Positions 28,117 to 42,791 are shown, numbered from the stretch's first letter. The stretch: DNA of 64,000 nucleotides from Apostichopus japonicus (GCF_037975245.1 NC_092581.1:10423303-10487302); one strand, 5' to 3'. Notes: generated from the letters alone by a model not told the origin. A program made the numbers and translations.

Positions 28117-31100
28117 ATTATTATATTACTGCTTCCAATAGTATAATCCTATTGTATCAGAATCTAAAGGGATCACAGGCGTTATTCCACTACAGTTGTT
28201 ATGAGTCTTAATTCATGGGTCTGGAAGGATAGTGAGAAATGGATTAAGAATGCGATCTTTTATATACACTCCTAGATATGACTAAGATACGAAATGAATA
28301 AAACATGGTAATATCAGCAAGTCATTTCACCAATAGTATGAAGCGTTCTTTGCAACATATAATTACAATTGTTTTTTTGAGTAACCAAGAATAGGTGTCT
28401 TCTCATACGTATCTCAGATGATGGACAAGTTCGCCTTCGTGATGGTGGTTACTACTACGGGAGAGTGGAAATCTATTATAATGGACAATGGGGAACAGTA
28501 TGTGACGACAGTTGGGAATTAAATGACGCCAACGTTGTTTGTCGTCAATTAGGCTTTCCATCAGCCGTCGCTGCTCTTACCGACGCATACTACGGACGGG
28601 GAACAGGACCCATTTTGCTCGATGAAGTTGAATGCGTAGGTTACGAGACACGACTGGAGTACTGCACCAATGAAGGATGGTATATTCAAGATTGTGAACA
28701 CTGGGAGGATGCTGGTGTAGAATGTTTAACCGGTAAACTATTTATACATATACAATGTTGATTTACTGTTAAGGTTTACCGACAAAATGATATTAGACAG
28801 TTTGCCTATTAGGAGAGTATGCAGTATAGCAAAGAGTGTAACGTCACCATTTAATACCAAATATAACAGAAAAGTTGGTTGATGCGGTATTTTGTGGGTG
28901 TTTGGTGCGTTTCCTGCATGGCAAAGTAAGACCAGTTACAGGAAAGCAAGTCAAATAACCTAAGAAGCGTAGTTTCTTTTATTTTATTGGAAGTGTGGGG
29001 TGAAAATGAAGGCAAGTGAAGATTCTAAAATAGCTATATGTAAACTGTGATGAAACACAGCAAGATAGACAATACAGAACCACGAATAGTCTATGAAAGA
29101 AGTAACCGTTTGAATTGCACCATGATTGCCCAAGCCTCTCACCCTACGTGTACACCCTGTTAGTTTTACATTCATACATCATTGTATTACTACACTTGAC
29201 ACGGTAACACACTATAACGTGAACATTAGATTTGTTAGGAACTGAACAAACTAGACTGAAATGGTTTGGTTTTCATTTAAGTGAAAGTTAACACAAATTG
29301 TTAGAAGAATAACTTTCTAGTTCATAAATGATACTGTCAAGAAGATCGATCTTTATAAAGTATTAGTTATGTTTACATTTACATTTTGATCAATGTTGTG
29401 ATAATAACCCATCATGTATCAATAGGTTTTGAAGGGGATGTCCGCCTGAGAAATGGTTATTCTATTAATTCTGGAAGAGTGGAAGTTTATCACCTAGGAG
29501 AATGGGGAACAATTTGTGATGAATATTGGTCCAATGAAGATGCCGCCGTCATATGTCGCCAGCTGGGATATAGTGGTGGCGATACCTTTTACAGCGGAGC
29601 ACTGTTTGGTCAAGGATCTGGGCCAATACTGGGTGATATTAGTTGCGACGGAACAGAGTGGTACTGGAAAGATTGTTATTTCAGTAACTGGGCAACTTCC
29701 AGCTGTAGCCACAGTGAGGATGCTGCACTCACGTGCACTCCTTTTGGTATGTTAACGTTAACTCTACTAATGTAAAGGATAATTCTTTTATATTTCATTT
29801 CTATAAAACCCTTTAGTCTTGCCTTTCATTTTTGCTTCCCTGTATCACTGACTATATGACGAACAATACACATACACCCAATACATCAGTGTCCAGTAGT
29901 GTAGTGAGTTATTCAAGTAACGTTTATGTAAATCATCCAATCCAAATTGATGAAACGGCCTACAATAATGAAAACAAGTATGTCTAGAGCATAAGGCAGC
30001 TTTTTAGTCTCAAGAAATTGTATGTCAAAGAATCATCTGTGAGATAAAGACACAAAAAGTTTTTGGGACCCGATAAAGCATGGGATGAATATATATTTTC
30101 ATATTTTCTACACTTCAGGAAGGGTGAATAGTCCCAAAAATTATAATATTCCGGTTACGTAATTTTCTTTGGAGCCCACTTTGGTCAACGCCTTCGTTTA
30201 TGCGACCAATAAATATTAACATATTCATTACCAGCTTGGATATTTACATATTTAATGATAGTTTAAAACAAGTTTATAAGTCGTAGTATTTTAAGTTAGG
30301 TGTTGCACATATGTTTCATAGGACTACATCGAACCCGACACGTAGTCTCAGGTTTTAGTCAGATGTCATAAAGTAAAGATTGAGACATCGTTTTCTCTTT
30401 ATCAGAAGAATCTCCTGTCGAAGGCAGCTTGAAACTTGTAGATGGTTATTCGGTATATTCTGGACGTATTGAAATCTATCACAATGGAGAATGGGGTACA
30501 GTCTGTGATGATGATTGGGAAGAGGACGACGCCCAGGTTGCATGCAGACAACTTGGGTACCCTACTGTTGACAGCTATGGTGGTAGCGCCAACTATGGTG
30601 ACAGATATGACAGTAGCGCCTACTATGGTGAAAGTTATGGCGGTAGCGCCCAATATGGTCCTATTATGTTGGACGACGTTAGATGTGATGGGTCGGAATA
30701 TATGCTAACTCAATGCGGTCACAATGGTTGGTATCAGCATAATTGCGGTCATGGAGAAGACGCATGGGTGACATGTCAAATTCCAGGTTAGATAAGTCTT
30801 TTCAATCTGTATATGGTTTTAAAACTATGGAAGTGTGTTGATCGTTGATTTTTCTTGGCTGTCTATGTTCGTCCAGCGTTACCACTAAGCCTATCACACA
30901 TAGCCTTTGTTTGATTCTTGTACAAAATTAAGATGTATTAGGTTTAATGATGGGTTTGGTAACAATATTCAGGTTTAAATTTCATTCGTTCGTTATCTGT
31001 ATTTTGTATACAGTGCGACTTCATTGTGTATAGAATTTTCTTCATGTTTGTTTTTCTCATAGTTACATATTACCCCCGTCTGGTAGCTGGCAATAACTGG

Positions 31101-33422
31101 TACGAAGGTAGGGTAGAAGTCTGGGATGGATCTCGGTGGGAGAGATTATGCACAGAAAACTTTAACGTGAATGAGGCGTCAACAGTTTGTAAACAGATTG
31201 GATATTCCGATTATGAAGAAATCTACTATGGAGATCAGTTTGGAATTGGCAACTCTCCACCATCTGACGTAAGCTTCTCCTGTGGGTCTAATGACTACAA
31301 GCTCGGAAACTGTTTTTTCTTTGACGTTACAGATAGAAGCTATTGTGCAAGTGCGGCTATTCGATGTAAAATTAGCAGTAAGTTATATTATTTGTCACGT
31401 TAATATGAAACAAACTAGTATTTTCTTTACTTTATTAACATAGGAGTTAACCGAGCTCAACATGCTAAACATTGCTAATGGTGTAAATTGGCATTTTCCG
31501 AAATTGTAGCACTCTATAAGTGATGTGGCCAGGAATGAGGATAGAGTTGGCTGGGGTTAGGGGTTTGTGCTAACGGTTTGCACTCACTTTTAGCTTCTCT
31601 TAGCCTATAGGAGCTTGGTGTATAAAATTAAACAATGAACAAAAAAAGATGAAATGCATATTCATTGTTGTATGAAAGTGCCGTTTGTTTTCGTAGTACG
31701 GCGAGAGAAGAATGATGAAGTATTCATATGATGTGTTTTCTTAAGTATGAATATTCATATTTCCTTGTTTCACTCTGATCACGACCAATGAAAGTACGTT
31801 ATCAGGGATAACGTAACTAAGGCTACAACATGTCATAGCAGCAGTCGTAGTGAAAGAGTTACAGTCGCGTAAAGTGTATAGTTCACTTTCACTCTAAATA
31901 TATATATTCCAGCCTTTCTCTCACTCGGAACAGTCGAATTTGTGATGGTTATCAATCAAAGTCTATTGAAGTTACTGTCATTATCACTCTGTTTCCGGTT
32001 TGGATAAAGCTGGGAAAGAGAAGGACGGGGAAGGTAAGGCAAAGAAGTGGAATGGGAAGGAGAGGACATAACGAGGAAATCGAAAGGGATCAGGGAGTAG
32101 GGCAGAAATCGAGATGGGAATGATTTCAGACACATCAAAAGTGAAGTTTTGCCACAAACTCTGTGTAGGAATCGAGATTGGGGACGTTTTGCATAAAGTT
32201 CTGAAGGCAGTACTGAGAGTAGCAGAGGTGGCCAATTTTTGATCCACAGGCATAAGGGAGTCACCATATTAACATTATATCATCATCAGGAAGAAAAGGA
32301 ATTTTTAAACAAATTTATGAGACTCCCATTCCCATTGATATCATTTTCTGGTGTATGGAATTGTATACCAGCGTACGTGATTTCAACATCTATTAATAGG
32401 CAAATGGTTTCTTTAGACAGACAGATATTCTTCAAGGAATGTAAAAAGCACACATAACTTTGAGTCAATGAGTTCATGTCTTTCTTTCCCAGAACGTTCT
32501 ACATATACGTTGATGTCTGTATCTACATACTAGTGTATGCCAATTAGTAACCAGAGCAAGCATATAGTCACTGGGATATTCCGGTTCTGCGAATAAACGC
32601 TGCAATATAGATGATTAAGCCATATCTTCCCTCTCTATACCACGATGCGCGAATAAATATGTAAATTGTTCAATATTCAATTGCTAAGATTTCATTTCCA
32701 TAAAATCCTTTTAGTAAAAAGCATCCTGTACTTTGAGTCCATCACAGATCAAGTAAACCTATTATCGTGTAAGTTTGGTAAATCGTTAATAACTGCTCTC
32801 AATATAAAGATATTGTAATTGTAGTTTATGCCTACATGTTTACACGAACAAAATGATTGATTTACTACTCAATGCATGAAAGGTTGAATAACAAATTTCG
32901 CTTTTTTTCTTCTTCTTAGAAACGTCATTACAAACCGGTACCATCGCTGGGATTGTGATAGCCTGTGCAATTGTAGCAGTCTTGATCGGCATAGGCCTTG
33001 TAGTCACCTATCGGTTATTTAAGAAGAACAGAGGAAGAGTTCGTACTCAACCAAACATTGCTGTAATAAGCGGAGTTGATACTCCTGCTGGACCACCCGC
33101 ACCCCGGCACAATTGGACTAACGTTGCAGCACAGCCCAGTTATAATGACGTGGTTAATAACCATGCTTATTACCCACAGCATGTAGGAGTGGTCCCAACA
33201 ATACCAGGATTGTATCCTCCTCAATCAAACCCAGAAACGTTTAACACACAACAAGCTCCGACGGTTCATCCACCTCCGAACCCTAACTTTCTCATCCCAT
33301 ACCCAGTCGAAACCTCTTCTGTAACAACACAACCAGCCAACCCTTTCCAAGTGCAGGCAGGCCAATTCCCATCCGACAATGTTCCGTTAATGCTGTCCTC
33401 ACAAAACCAGCCAGCAACTTAG
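25458..33422 (+). CDS. Transmembrane receptor with four SRCR domains (6 exons)
   Basis: The exons are 25458-25533, 28418-28732, 29426-29746, 30406-30786, 31063-31377 and 32920-33422, giving 636 residues. Every junction is phase 1, as expected for shuffled extracellular modules. Residues 1 to about 24 are a signal peptide (start MDIMRSVSFILCGILIL). SRCR1 (26-130), SRCR2 (131-237), SRCR3 (238-364) and SRCR4 (365-469) each fill one exon and carry GRVE, WGTVCDD and CRQLG motifs, degenerate in SRCR4 (RWERLCTEN, CKQIGY). Each has six cysteines and lacks the C1-C4 pair, like group A, although one exon per domain is typical of group B. A transmembrane helix at about 478-500 precedes a basic RLFKKNR stop-transfer and a Pro/Asn/Gln-rich tail with NPF and YNDV, possible endocytic motifs. 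SRCR3 has an internal 10-residue repeat. SRCR receptors bind microbial or self ligands at the cell surface; the ligand is unknown. AATAAA motifs follow at 33844. A further exon in the long first or fifth intron cannot be excluded. Confidence 0.88.
27293..27480 (-). repeat. tRNA-derived SINE-like head with a partial second copy
   Basis: On the minus strand, about 27405-27470 reads as a tRNA-like 5' half with A box TAGCTTAGTGGTTAGGG and B box GGTTCGAATCCCG. The 3' acceptor strand does not pair with the 5' GCGTCCG, so it is not a functional tRNA gene. A truncated second copy of the A-box part lies at about 27342-27370, separated by (TA)n, and a CA/GC-rich tract spans about 27293-27340. It lies in intron 1 of the SRCR gene. 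Confidence 0.65.
28053..28112. repeat. (TA)n microsatellite
   Basis: About 60 bp of nearly pure TA repeat followed by a short (ATT)n, in intron 1 of the SRCR gene. Confidence 0.95.
30576..30659 (+). repeat. 30-bp in-frame coding repeat inside SRCR3
   Basis: Three tandem units (30576-30605, 30606-30635 and a 24-bp unit at 30636-30659) share TATG(G/A)..GTAGCGCC...TATGGT. They encode YGGSANYGDR, YDSSAYYGES and YGGSAQYG. The unit resembles the normal loop before GPI in SRCR domains, so it looks like local duplication of that loop. The frame is kept. Confidence 0.9.
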
Positions 33423-34919
33423 AATAGCCGAGTGATGCAGTCTGATGATCCTCTCTACCACACTATTAAGTCAACTCCTTCTCAAAAGGGATTGACGTTA
33501 ACCATTAGAATTTCGAACGATTTCCTTTTTCCAGATATTCTTCTGTAAGGATAAACACTATTTTTATACCAACAAAATACTTGCTGGCTTTTTTGGAAAA
33601 ATTTGAAGAAATCCACGGCAAGAAAGGTTTTCATGATTAATTGCCTTAACTTTTTATGATAACAAGGAAAGGAAGGAGAAATACTCTAAACACATTTTAA
33701 GTGAACTGCAATACCACAATACTGCAAAACTGCAGAACTGCAGAACGTGAAGAATTTAGATCATGAGGGATGATCACATGCAACAGTTGTTGATATTGAA
33801 ACTATCGTTAAAAGTCAACAGATAATGGCGTATTCAAACACGATAATAAACAATAAAAAATGAAGAAAATATCCCAAAAATGATAAATGAATTACTTTAA
33901 CATATTGCCTTCTTATCATTTGTCAGTTTATATCTTTTGTAATTAAGTATAGAATCGATAAACTTGATCTCAATGAATTTCTCATTAATTTTTTTTACAG
34001 CATTATATTCTTTTATAAGCGATGTTGAAATTTAACATAAAGTGAACTTTGTGTATGGTGATGGTGATTAAATCTAACAGTAAATGATATGAAAGTTAAA
34101 AATACACAAATTTTCCAGTGAATTCAAGTGACTTGTATACAATTAGGGGTTAATCAATGATCTACCGTCAGTTTATAGCAGGACAATGCATGAACAGGTG
34201 TATAGCTCAAACAAAACATTCGGTCTTCGGCATCGTGCATCCAGCAATAAGGGTTGTGTCCTCGTACGTAAGTGTAGACCGTAGAATTTTCACTTCAGAA
34301 TGTTAATATTTTTAATAAAAAGTTTAAAAGAAAAATATTCGACAATTCTCTCGAAAGGATGCTCTGTCGTTCTTTACTTTTAGTATAATTAAAAGTCTCA
34401 AAGCAATAAAATGCGCATATAAAATAACAAAAATTACGTTAACTATGCTATACATTGTACGTTGTACAGCATTACGATCTGACGCAAGGGCATACTGCGT
34501 TCAGTCAGTGTTGATGTGTTCAGATGTGTTCATGCCAAGACGTACAGCGATACAGTGAATTGAATAACGATCATTGACTTGTACTAATGCGTCTGTATTA
34601 ACATATACTTTGCTAAGCTATATAGTTAATGTCGTGAACACATGTGAAGAATTCCATCAAGAAAGGCAACTTAACGCAATTATAATAATATTAACTCCAG
34701 TGTTGTCAAGTGAGGTTATAGTTGTTGCTCGCACCCATAACTTTGTCAAATGGTGTTTTTCACCGACGGGCTTGTTGTCATCCCACACTGATCTGATTTG
34801 TTGTGTTGAATTAGTTTAGGTAGCTAGCTGGGATAGTGATTAAGCTTGCCGTGATTGTTTAATTTTTGCACCTAGTCATCCGTCGATGAGTTTACCGTGC
34901 ATAAATCCATAGGTTAATG
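33423..34919. other. 3' flank of the SRCR gene
   Basis: Likely 3' UTR, with overlapping AATAAA motifs near 33844 and 33852, then AT-rich spacer. The small open frame at 34574-34819 is unsupported. Confidence 0.45.
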
Positions 34920-35275
34920 CACGTGATGATTGATTAGTTGTTATTTCACTGAATTCACTGCTACATTGATCGATGTGTGTTTGTAAATATATGATCTTCC
35001 TCTTAACCCATAAAGTACATGTATGATGTTTCGGAGAAGCTTAAGTTTCGTAGTGGTGCATGTTTTGTTTTTTTTATCATATTATTATACCATAAGCAAG
35101 ATTTACTAGTTTAGTATGGCAGTTATATCTCTTTTCAATCGCACGATATTAATGGCTGTACTTTTTTTTGTCACGACTTAATAATATATCACAGGTAGTC
35201 CGGAAATGGGGTCTAGAATTTTTATAGTTTACAATATGTCCGAATTTGTCTTCATCGCAGAACTAATCTAGCTGG
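34920..35275 (+). repeat. Dispersed repeat, copy 2 (with 12103-12460)
   Basis: Same-orientation near-duplicate of 12103-12460. Relative to copy 1 it lacks a short internal segment (TGTGTTGTCCT after CACGATAT) and carries small T-run expansions. Non-coding. Confidence 0.8.
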
Positions 35276-36340
35276 TTATTGAAATCAACTATGCTGTAAG
35301 TAATATGCTTTTATAATGAGACTTGAACTTTAGCACTGTGTAACTTAAGTATGTAAAACAAAATTAACCGTTTTCGAAAGCATATATACTGTAGCGAAAA
35401 TTTATATTCACTATGTTCGTTTATTATTTCTATGTTTTTATCTTTATCTTATACCGGAATAAGCCGGTGAACTTCTTAGGCAAAGTTTACTGACCTCCAT
35501 ATTTGCATATAGTCGTGCGAGAGGCTTCTAGCCAATCACTGAACAGCTGATTGCATCACCCGTTGCTTCCTGTGTATTGTTATAACGTTGGAAATTCCAT
35601 GGAAAATTACCGTACATACCTGTATTGATTTTACACATGTGTTAGGAAGTCGAACGAAAGAACGCAAGCGGTTTAGACGTATACATGTAAGTTGTCGGAA
35701 TTGTGGGTAAATTGGGCCTTATATAAGTTTAATTACTTGAACGGGGACACGTTTAGCTGTAAAATTAATGACCTATTGCTTATAAATTGTTGCAATGATC
35801 CGTAAATTAGTTTAGGACAAGAAACGGTTGTTTATTCAGAGTAAACTTAGTTGGAGAATTTAACGAAGGGCTAGGTTCGATAGGCTGGTTAATATACTGC
35901 AACGTTAGGTACTGTGTTCGAGGCAGCGCTTTGTCGTAACGTAGCGAGCTAAGAAATGTGTTATTAGTAATTATTTCTGTATCAAGTAATTTGGGTCAGA
36001 ATATATGTAGGGACCAAAGTGTTAATTAAGAAAATAAGGAACGATATGTTGACCCGTTATTGTGTTATAGGCCACTGAGAGTCACGTAGCCATTGAACGC
36101 AAGTGGGGTATATAGTAAACAAGTTCATGATGATACATGTTGGTTGTCAATTTTAAAACGATCGTTAGCCATGATTTGGTAGTTATTTGTCTGTTAGATT
36201 TTGGGAAAGACTGTTAATTTACGATCTAGCGAACTTGGAATACTTTTAATCAAATTCCTTACATTATATACCACGTGAACGGACGTCTCTCTGGCGATTG
36301 ATTTACTCGCCAAATACCTTCTCAATAGTTAGCCAGCCAT
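35276..36340. other. Intergenic, no gene seen
   Basis: No exon or repeat was recognised. The composition is less AT-biased than the surroundings, but I cannot name a function. Confidence 0.35.
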
Positions 36341-36640
36341 ATACTCAAATATATTTTCTCATCGTTTACCTACTCATGAGAAATCTACTCACTGGTCATC
36401 TACTCGTGAGATAACTACTCAATTATATTTTCTCATCGTTTACCTACTCATGAGAAATCTACTCACGAGACATCTACTCGTGGGATAACTACTCAAATAT
36501 ATTTTCTCATCGTTTACCTACTCATGAGAAATCTACTCGCTGGTCCTCTACTCAAATTAGTGAGAGAACTGCTCAAATTATATTTTCTCACTGATGAGAA
36601 ATCTACTCCTGAGACGTTTGCTCAGTTGTCTTCTCAATGT
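36341..36640. repeat. 74-bp minisatellite built on TACTCA hexamers
   Basis: TATTTTCTC marks the unit at 36352, 36426, 36500 and 36581 (spacings 74, 74 and 81). Inside each unit CTACTCA/CTACTCG hexamers recur about every 12-14 bp, several as CTCATGAG or CTCGTGAG palindromes. Looser TACTC-type motifs continue to about 36930. Confidence 0.85.
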
Positions 36641-37324
36641 TTAGCTGCATACTAGAGACCTGCTCATAGGATACTTTCTCAAGAGCAACTGTGGTATATG
36701 AACTGGGGAGAATACTGCTTATTGTTATCTAGTATACTCTGCTTACTCGCGAGTAGCTGTGCTGGTGAGAAACTTTCTCAGATACCAGTGAGTGTATTTA
36801 CTCAGGTATACGTTATTATTACATGCTCATCAGAGGTCATTGCTAGTTTCCAGGCTCGGTGTTACTCTTGAGCAATTACTCAAGGTTGAAACCATTTTAT
36901 ACACTGAGACACTGTAAATCCGTCTTGCTGTTCTTCGACTCACCAATTAAGAATAATCATCTGTACAAATTTGAGAAATAAAGTGATTTTCAAGAAACAA
37001 CACAGAAAGTTCTATTCATCATTTTGGTTGACTGTGCTTGTATACAGTGGACCGAGGTCAACGTTACAATACAAATACGACCCATTTTTTACAGCACTTT
37101 CGTTTAAGCAAAACAAGGGAGTCCATAACAACTCCCTAGGATAACTAAACCCTTCAACTTCTTGTCGAAAACTATAATAAATCGTCAGTTATCGAATCTT
37201 CTCTTCTCTCTCTCACTTATCGTGTCTTTTCCTTCAGAATCCCAGTGTGTGTAAATTATCATTCTCTTGACTATGTAGATTACTTTAATTCATGGGAATG
37301 ACTCGAATAATATCACATATCCAA

Positions 37325-37700
37325 GGGCGTAGGAACCGGGGGGGGGGCTGGGATGGCGCCAGCCCCCCCCAGTGAAAAATGTGGAGGGGCGCAAGTATCA
37401 TTCCGCCCCCCCCCCGCTTCGCAAGTCAGAAAACCCCTTTTTCATTTCCAAATGAGAAAAAAAATCTCATTTGGAGCACCAAATTGCATCTAAGGCCTGG
37501 TGAAAATACAAAATTAAGTTTACAAAATGGAGTGGGTGTTGAAGTGTGCTATATTGTACCAAATTGCATCTGAGGCTACCTGGAAATGCAAAAAATTCCA
37601 AAGGGGAGGAGGACACCCCCTCCCCTTAGACCCCTCCCCAGGCCGGCCATCAGTCTTCAGCCCCCCACCCCTCCACTCAAAAGTACCTTCCTACGCCACT
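37325..37700. mobile_element. Small G/C-run element with inverted ends
   Basis: The left end contains GGGCGTAGGAACC (about 37325-37337) and the right end TTCCTACGCCAC (about 37689-37699), which pair as GGCGTAGGAA/TTCCTACGCC. The interior carries long G and C runs and two copies of CCAAATTGCATCT. No coding capacity; probably a non-autonomous element. Confidence 0.5.
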
Positions 37701-40700
37701 GCACATATCTACCACCATCTTCACTAACTAGGTATCTGCTGCTGGTTGTATATTACAAGAGGGTTATATTATGGAGATGAAATATTATATCAACCATCCT
37801 AGGTAACTCAATAGCCATACATATATCGACACATTTATATCACAAGGTCCCCAGTGCAAGAGTCACTCCAAAGTTAATGTGTATCGTTCAGTTACAGAGT
37901 TGATGACAATTGACAATTCATAATCATGGACGTTAAATATGAATCTAAGAGACTGACTTCGGTTATCTTGCGGCTTTGAGAAGCCAATGAGGCTTCTTCG
38001 CGAGGAGAATCTAAAATACATACAAACATACACCCATACACGCACACACACACGCACACTTACACACACTCTCCGCCTGCTTTCATGCATAGTTTACGAT
38101 TATCATCGAAACCAAAAACATACCACAGGTAGAGATAGCAAACCCTTTAAATGAAATACATAATTATTTCACGTTGCATTAAATACGGGGAATCTACTAA
38201 TAATTTACAAATAACCATCAATCAAAATCGTTAGATAAACTCCATTTCTCTGCAATTAATAGGACATCGCACCAAATTGGCAATCCCGAAAGCAATGCAT
38301 TGTTTTGGTTTTTTAATTGATGATTGTGTTTGATATTTATTAAATACTAATGAAACTTCACACATCTTCAATACTTTGGTATTGATAACTTGGATAAAGA
38401 GCCTTGATCGGTGAACGTAGTAAAATAAACTTATAACCCCTTTTTTGTGGTTTGTTTAAATGTTTTACGGGTTGAGATAAGCAGGGTTGATTCTGAAATA
38501 TTTCAACAACAAGGAATTTTTTTTCGTGTTACACTTATAAAAGACAAGCATCCTTATTAATGAAATTGGTGGAGAGGCAAATATATTTAGGGGCAAAAGT
38601 CTATCTAATAAGAATTAGGAAGATGTTTGTGTAAATAAAATATTTTCTCATTAGTTTACAGGCATATGAACTTTCCACCTGCTTTTCTCTCCATTGTTGT
38701 TCATCATATAAAAACCCCGATTGATATTACACGAGAAAGCCGCTGATATCTACACTGACCGGTTAACTGTATCGTTCTGAGTGAAGAAGAGACCTTAATA
38801 ACCAACGACTGGGGACCAGAGTCCATAATAGTGACGCATATACTATTATGTCATATCAGTGGCCTTTCTGGATACATCTCAACTGCTTACAACTTCGAAA
38901 CGCTCCAGTAATAATATACAATTTTTGTCGCCACAGATTTCATTGTGTAGATTTGCAAAATAAATGGAACATTCACGTCAACATATTTCCTTATAATTTA
39001 TAAGCTTTTCGTAAAATAAACACCCCGTTGAAATTTCCTGCAGTTTTTAAACCTGCAACTCTTCTTGTTGGTTATCTTTCACCACATGTTGTCGTCTACG
39101 ATCTGAATATTCAGTGTTTTACTGTACGGAAACAGCTCCCTCACACCAGTATTAAACTACCCTGTAACATTCACTTGTATTGTTATATCAATGCCTTTTC
39201 AAGTGTGATGTGAATTTAGTCACTAATGCGTCGTAGACTATATGCTATCGCGAGCTGAAGAAATTAGTTTCTTGTTCGCCAATTTAGACATACCTTTCCT
39301 GATTGATTGCTCTAACACGTTACCAACCATTTCTGTAAGTAAAATTTGCGTATGACGCTGTGATAAGTTCAGCCCTTGACGTTGGCCAGAATACTAGCAG
39401 TTATTGTGTACTTGTAACATTATGCTTTACATGTGACTTCTCCTTCAACACAACTATTAAAAGATCAAGATGGATAGGAAAGATCTCCTTATGATATCTA
39501 ATCGTGCAAAGAATTCCTCAAAAAGAATTTTCGATTTAAACATTATCTTCCTCATTTCATCATGAAATCCAAAAAGAGCTGGCCCACTATTCAGTTTGTA
39601 ATAATAACACAATTATTGCAGTAATGTTTGTTGCCTCATAGTATAACAATAATTAAATTCGCACAATATGCACACTATTGGGTTTCACATTTTACATCTT
39701 TAGCACTGTCCACCCCTACCCCCCCCCCCCCTCCCCCACACACACACACCGCCCACACTCACAACAGAAAGCTAGAAAGGAATAGCAATACACAATTCTC
39801 AATGGTCTACATAACAATTAAAGACGGAACGAGTAGAGTACAACGTATTGCTCTAACCAGGGGACCGAAACTTTATATAATGTCACCTCATCTGCTACCT
39901 CCAAATAAATAGTTTATTAAAAAGGGAATCAATATGTGATATCAGGGTGATTTAGTTCATTTAACCGTCCTCTCACCTCACTGTTAGTTGTTTAGTTATC
40001 TCACTTATAGCTACTATTTTATATTATGACAAACGTTATGTTTGTGGAACCGAATGTGGCCAGTTCGGTTGGGAAGGGGGGGGGGGGTGCTGTGGGATGG
40101 GACATAATTCTCTGTAAAATGCCCTCATGTTCGACACTTATGACCATATTAAACGATAATTGCATTTTATTTTCAAAATTATAAATAAAACAAGGATGTT
40201 TTGTTTGTGGGACTATGATATCGAACAACTCAGTGATGCCGTCAGAATTAAATATTTATTTCGTAAACGATGCAAGATTTTCCCTGTGTTCTATCTTACT
40301 TCCAAGGGGTAGGGTGAGGCGCACGTCCCCTACGTAATCCTCGATCTTTCACTGGCTACCCTGTGTATATAATAGCTATCAGCACTGTTATTATAACTGT
40401 TCCTCTTTCTCTTCCCGAGGTCTTGACGGTTATCTTTTACTCCCTCTTTTTCTCCTTTTCTCTCTTTCTTCTTTTTCTTTTCCCTTCCTTCCTTTCCTCC
40501 TTTTCTTTTTCCCCCCTCTTTTTCCCTTTTTTCTTCTCTTTTTTTTCTCTCCTCTTTTCCTTACCCGGGGGGGCGCGCCCCAACGCCCCCCTGGATACGC
40601 GCCTGTATATATTTGGAGAATATACCAAAGCTGTATATGATAAACTACTCGAAATATAAACGTTAACCGCACAGCGTTAGGTTCACGTAACCGCATATAT

Positions 40701-41453
40701 TATGTAGCATTTATAACAGTCCTACTGACACACCTCATCTGGTAGGTATAACTTTCGTATACAGCAGTTGCTATATCATCGTGGTGACGAATTACGTTGG
40801 TTCACGTGGGTATGCAAAAGAAATGTGATCCTTGTGGAGAGGAAGGGGTTACTTGGGGAACGACTATATGGTTACTACATGTGTACTACGTCCTTGCACA
40901 ACCCAACCACATGCAATGTTGGGAGCTTACTCAAGTCAACTGAAGTGAGCCAGAGGTACTGGAGAAATAAATACATGGGGGGGGGGGGGGGTAACACATT
41001 TATAGAGTAAAGATTTTGTTCAACCCCACCTTCACACCAAACCAACCATCCCTCCTTCTTCTGTGTAGGCTTAAACATTATTTTTAAGAAAGTGGCAAAC
41101 TAGTGAAATAGTATTTTAAAACCAGTTGAACGCTAAACAGGGCCAAAGAATAATAAATCACGACCAGCTCCTTCCAGGACACCGAGAGCCAGGTTGGGGC
41201 CTGGAGATAACTGCTATATGTCACGAAGACTCATTTTTAATAATTTTCTCAAGTATAGTATGTAAATCATAATACATTATTTCTTATCCCATACTTTTTC
41301 GGACCTCCAAACCGATCCGGGCCGGGGCATGAAGCGCCTAGACCCCTTCCCGTCCGGCCTGGCTACTTCAAACTCAGACAATGGTTTTGGATTAAAATCA
41401 GGTTCTGATTGTACATTTTAAGAGGCATACATGATCAATATGTGCTCAATCCA
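37701..41453. other. Intergenic with simple repeats
   Basis: No gene is supported. It contains a CA-rich patch near 38020-38070, a C-run at about 39719-39732, a G-run at 40077-40087, and a polypyrimidine tract at 40439-40562 ending in a GC-rich palindromic stretch (GGGGGGGCGCGCCCC near 40568). Confidence 0.45.
40439..40562. repeat. Polypyrimidine (CT-rich) tract
   Basis: About 124 bases made almost entirely of C and T on the plus strand, without a fixed repeat unit. The Lys/Arg/Glu-rich frames on the other strand come from this bias and are not genes. Confidence 0.9.

Positions 41454-42791
<1,338 letters not shown>

Noticed and set aside
29494-29755. Alternative frames on both strands across SRCR2
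   Set aside because: Shadows of the true SRCR exon, which alone has the domain motifs and consistent phase-1 splice sites.
40430-40696. Lys/Arg/Glu-rich minus-strand frames
   Set aside because: They follow from the polypyrimidine strand bias.
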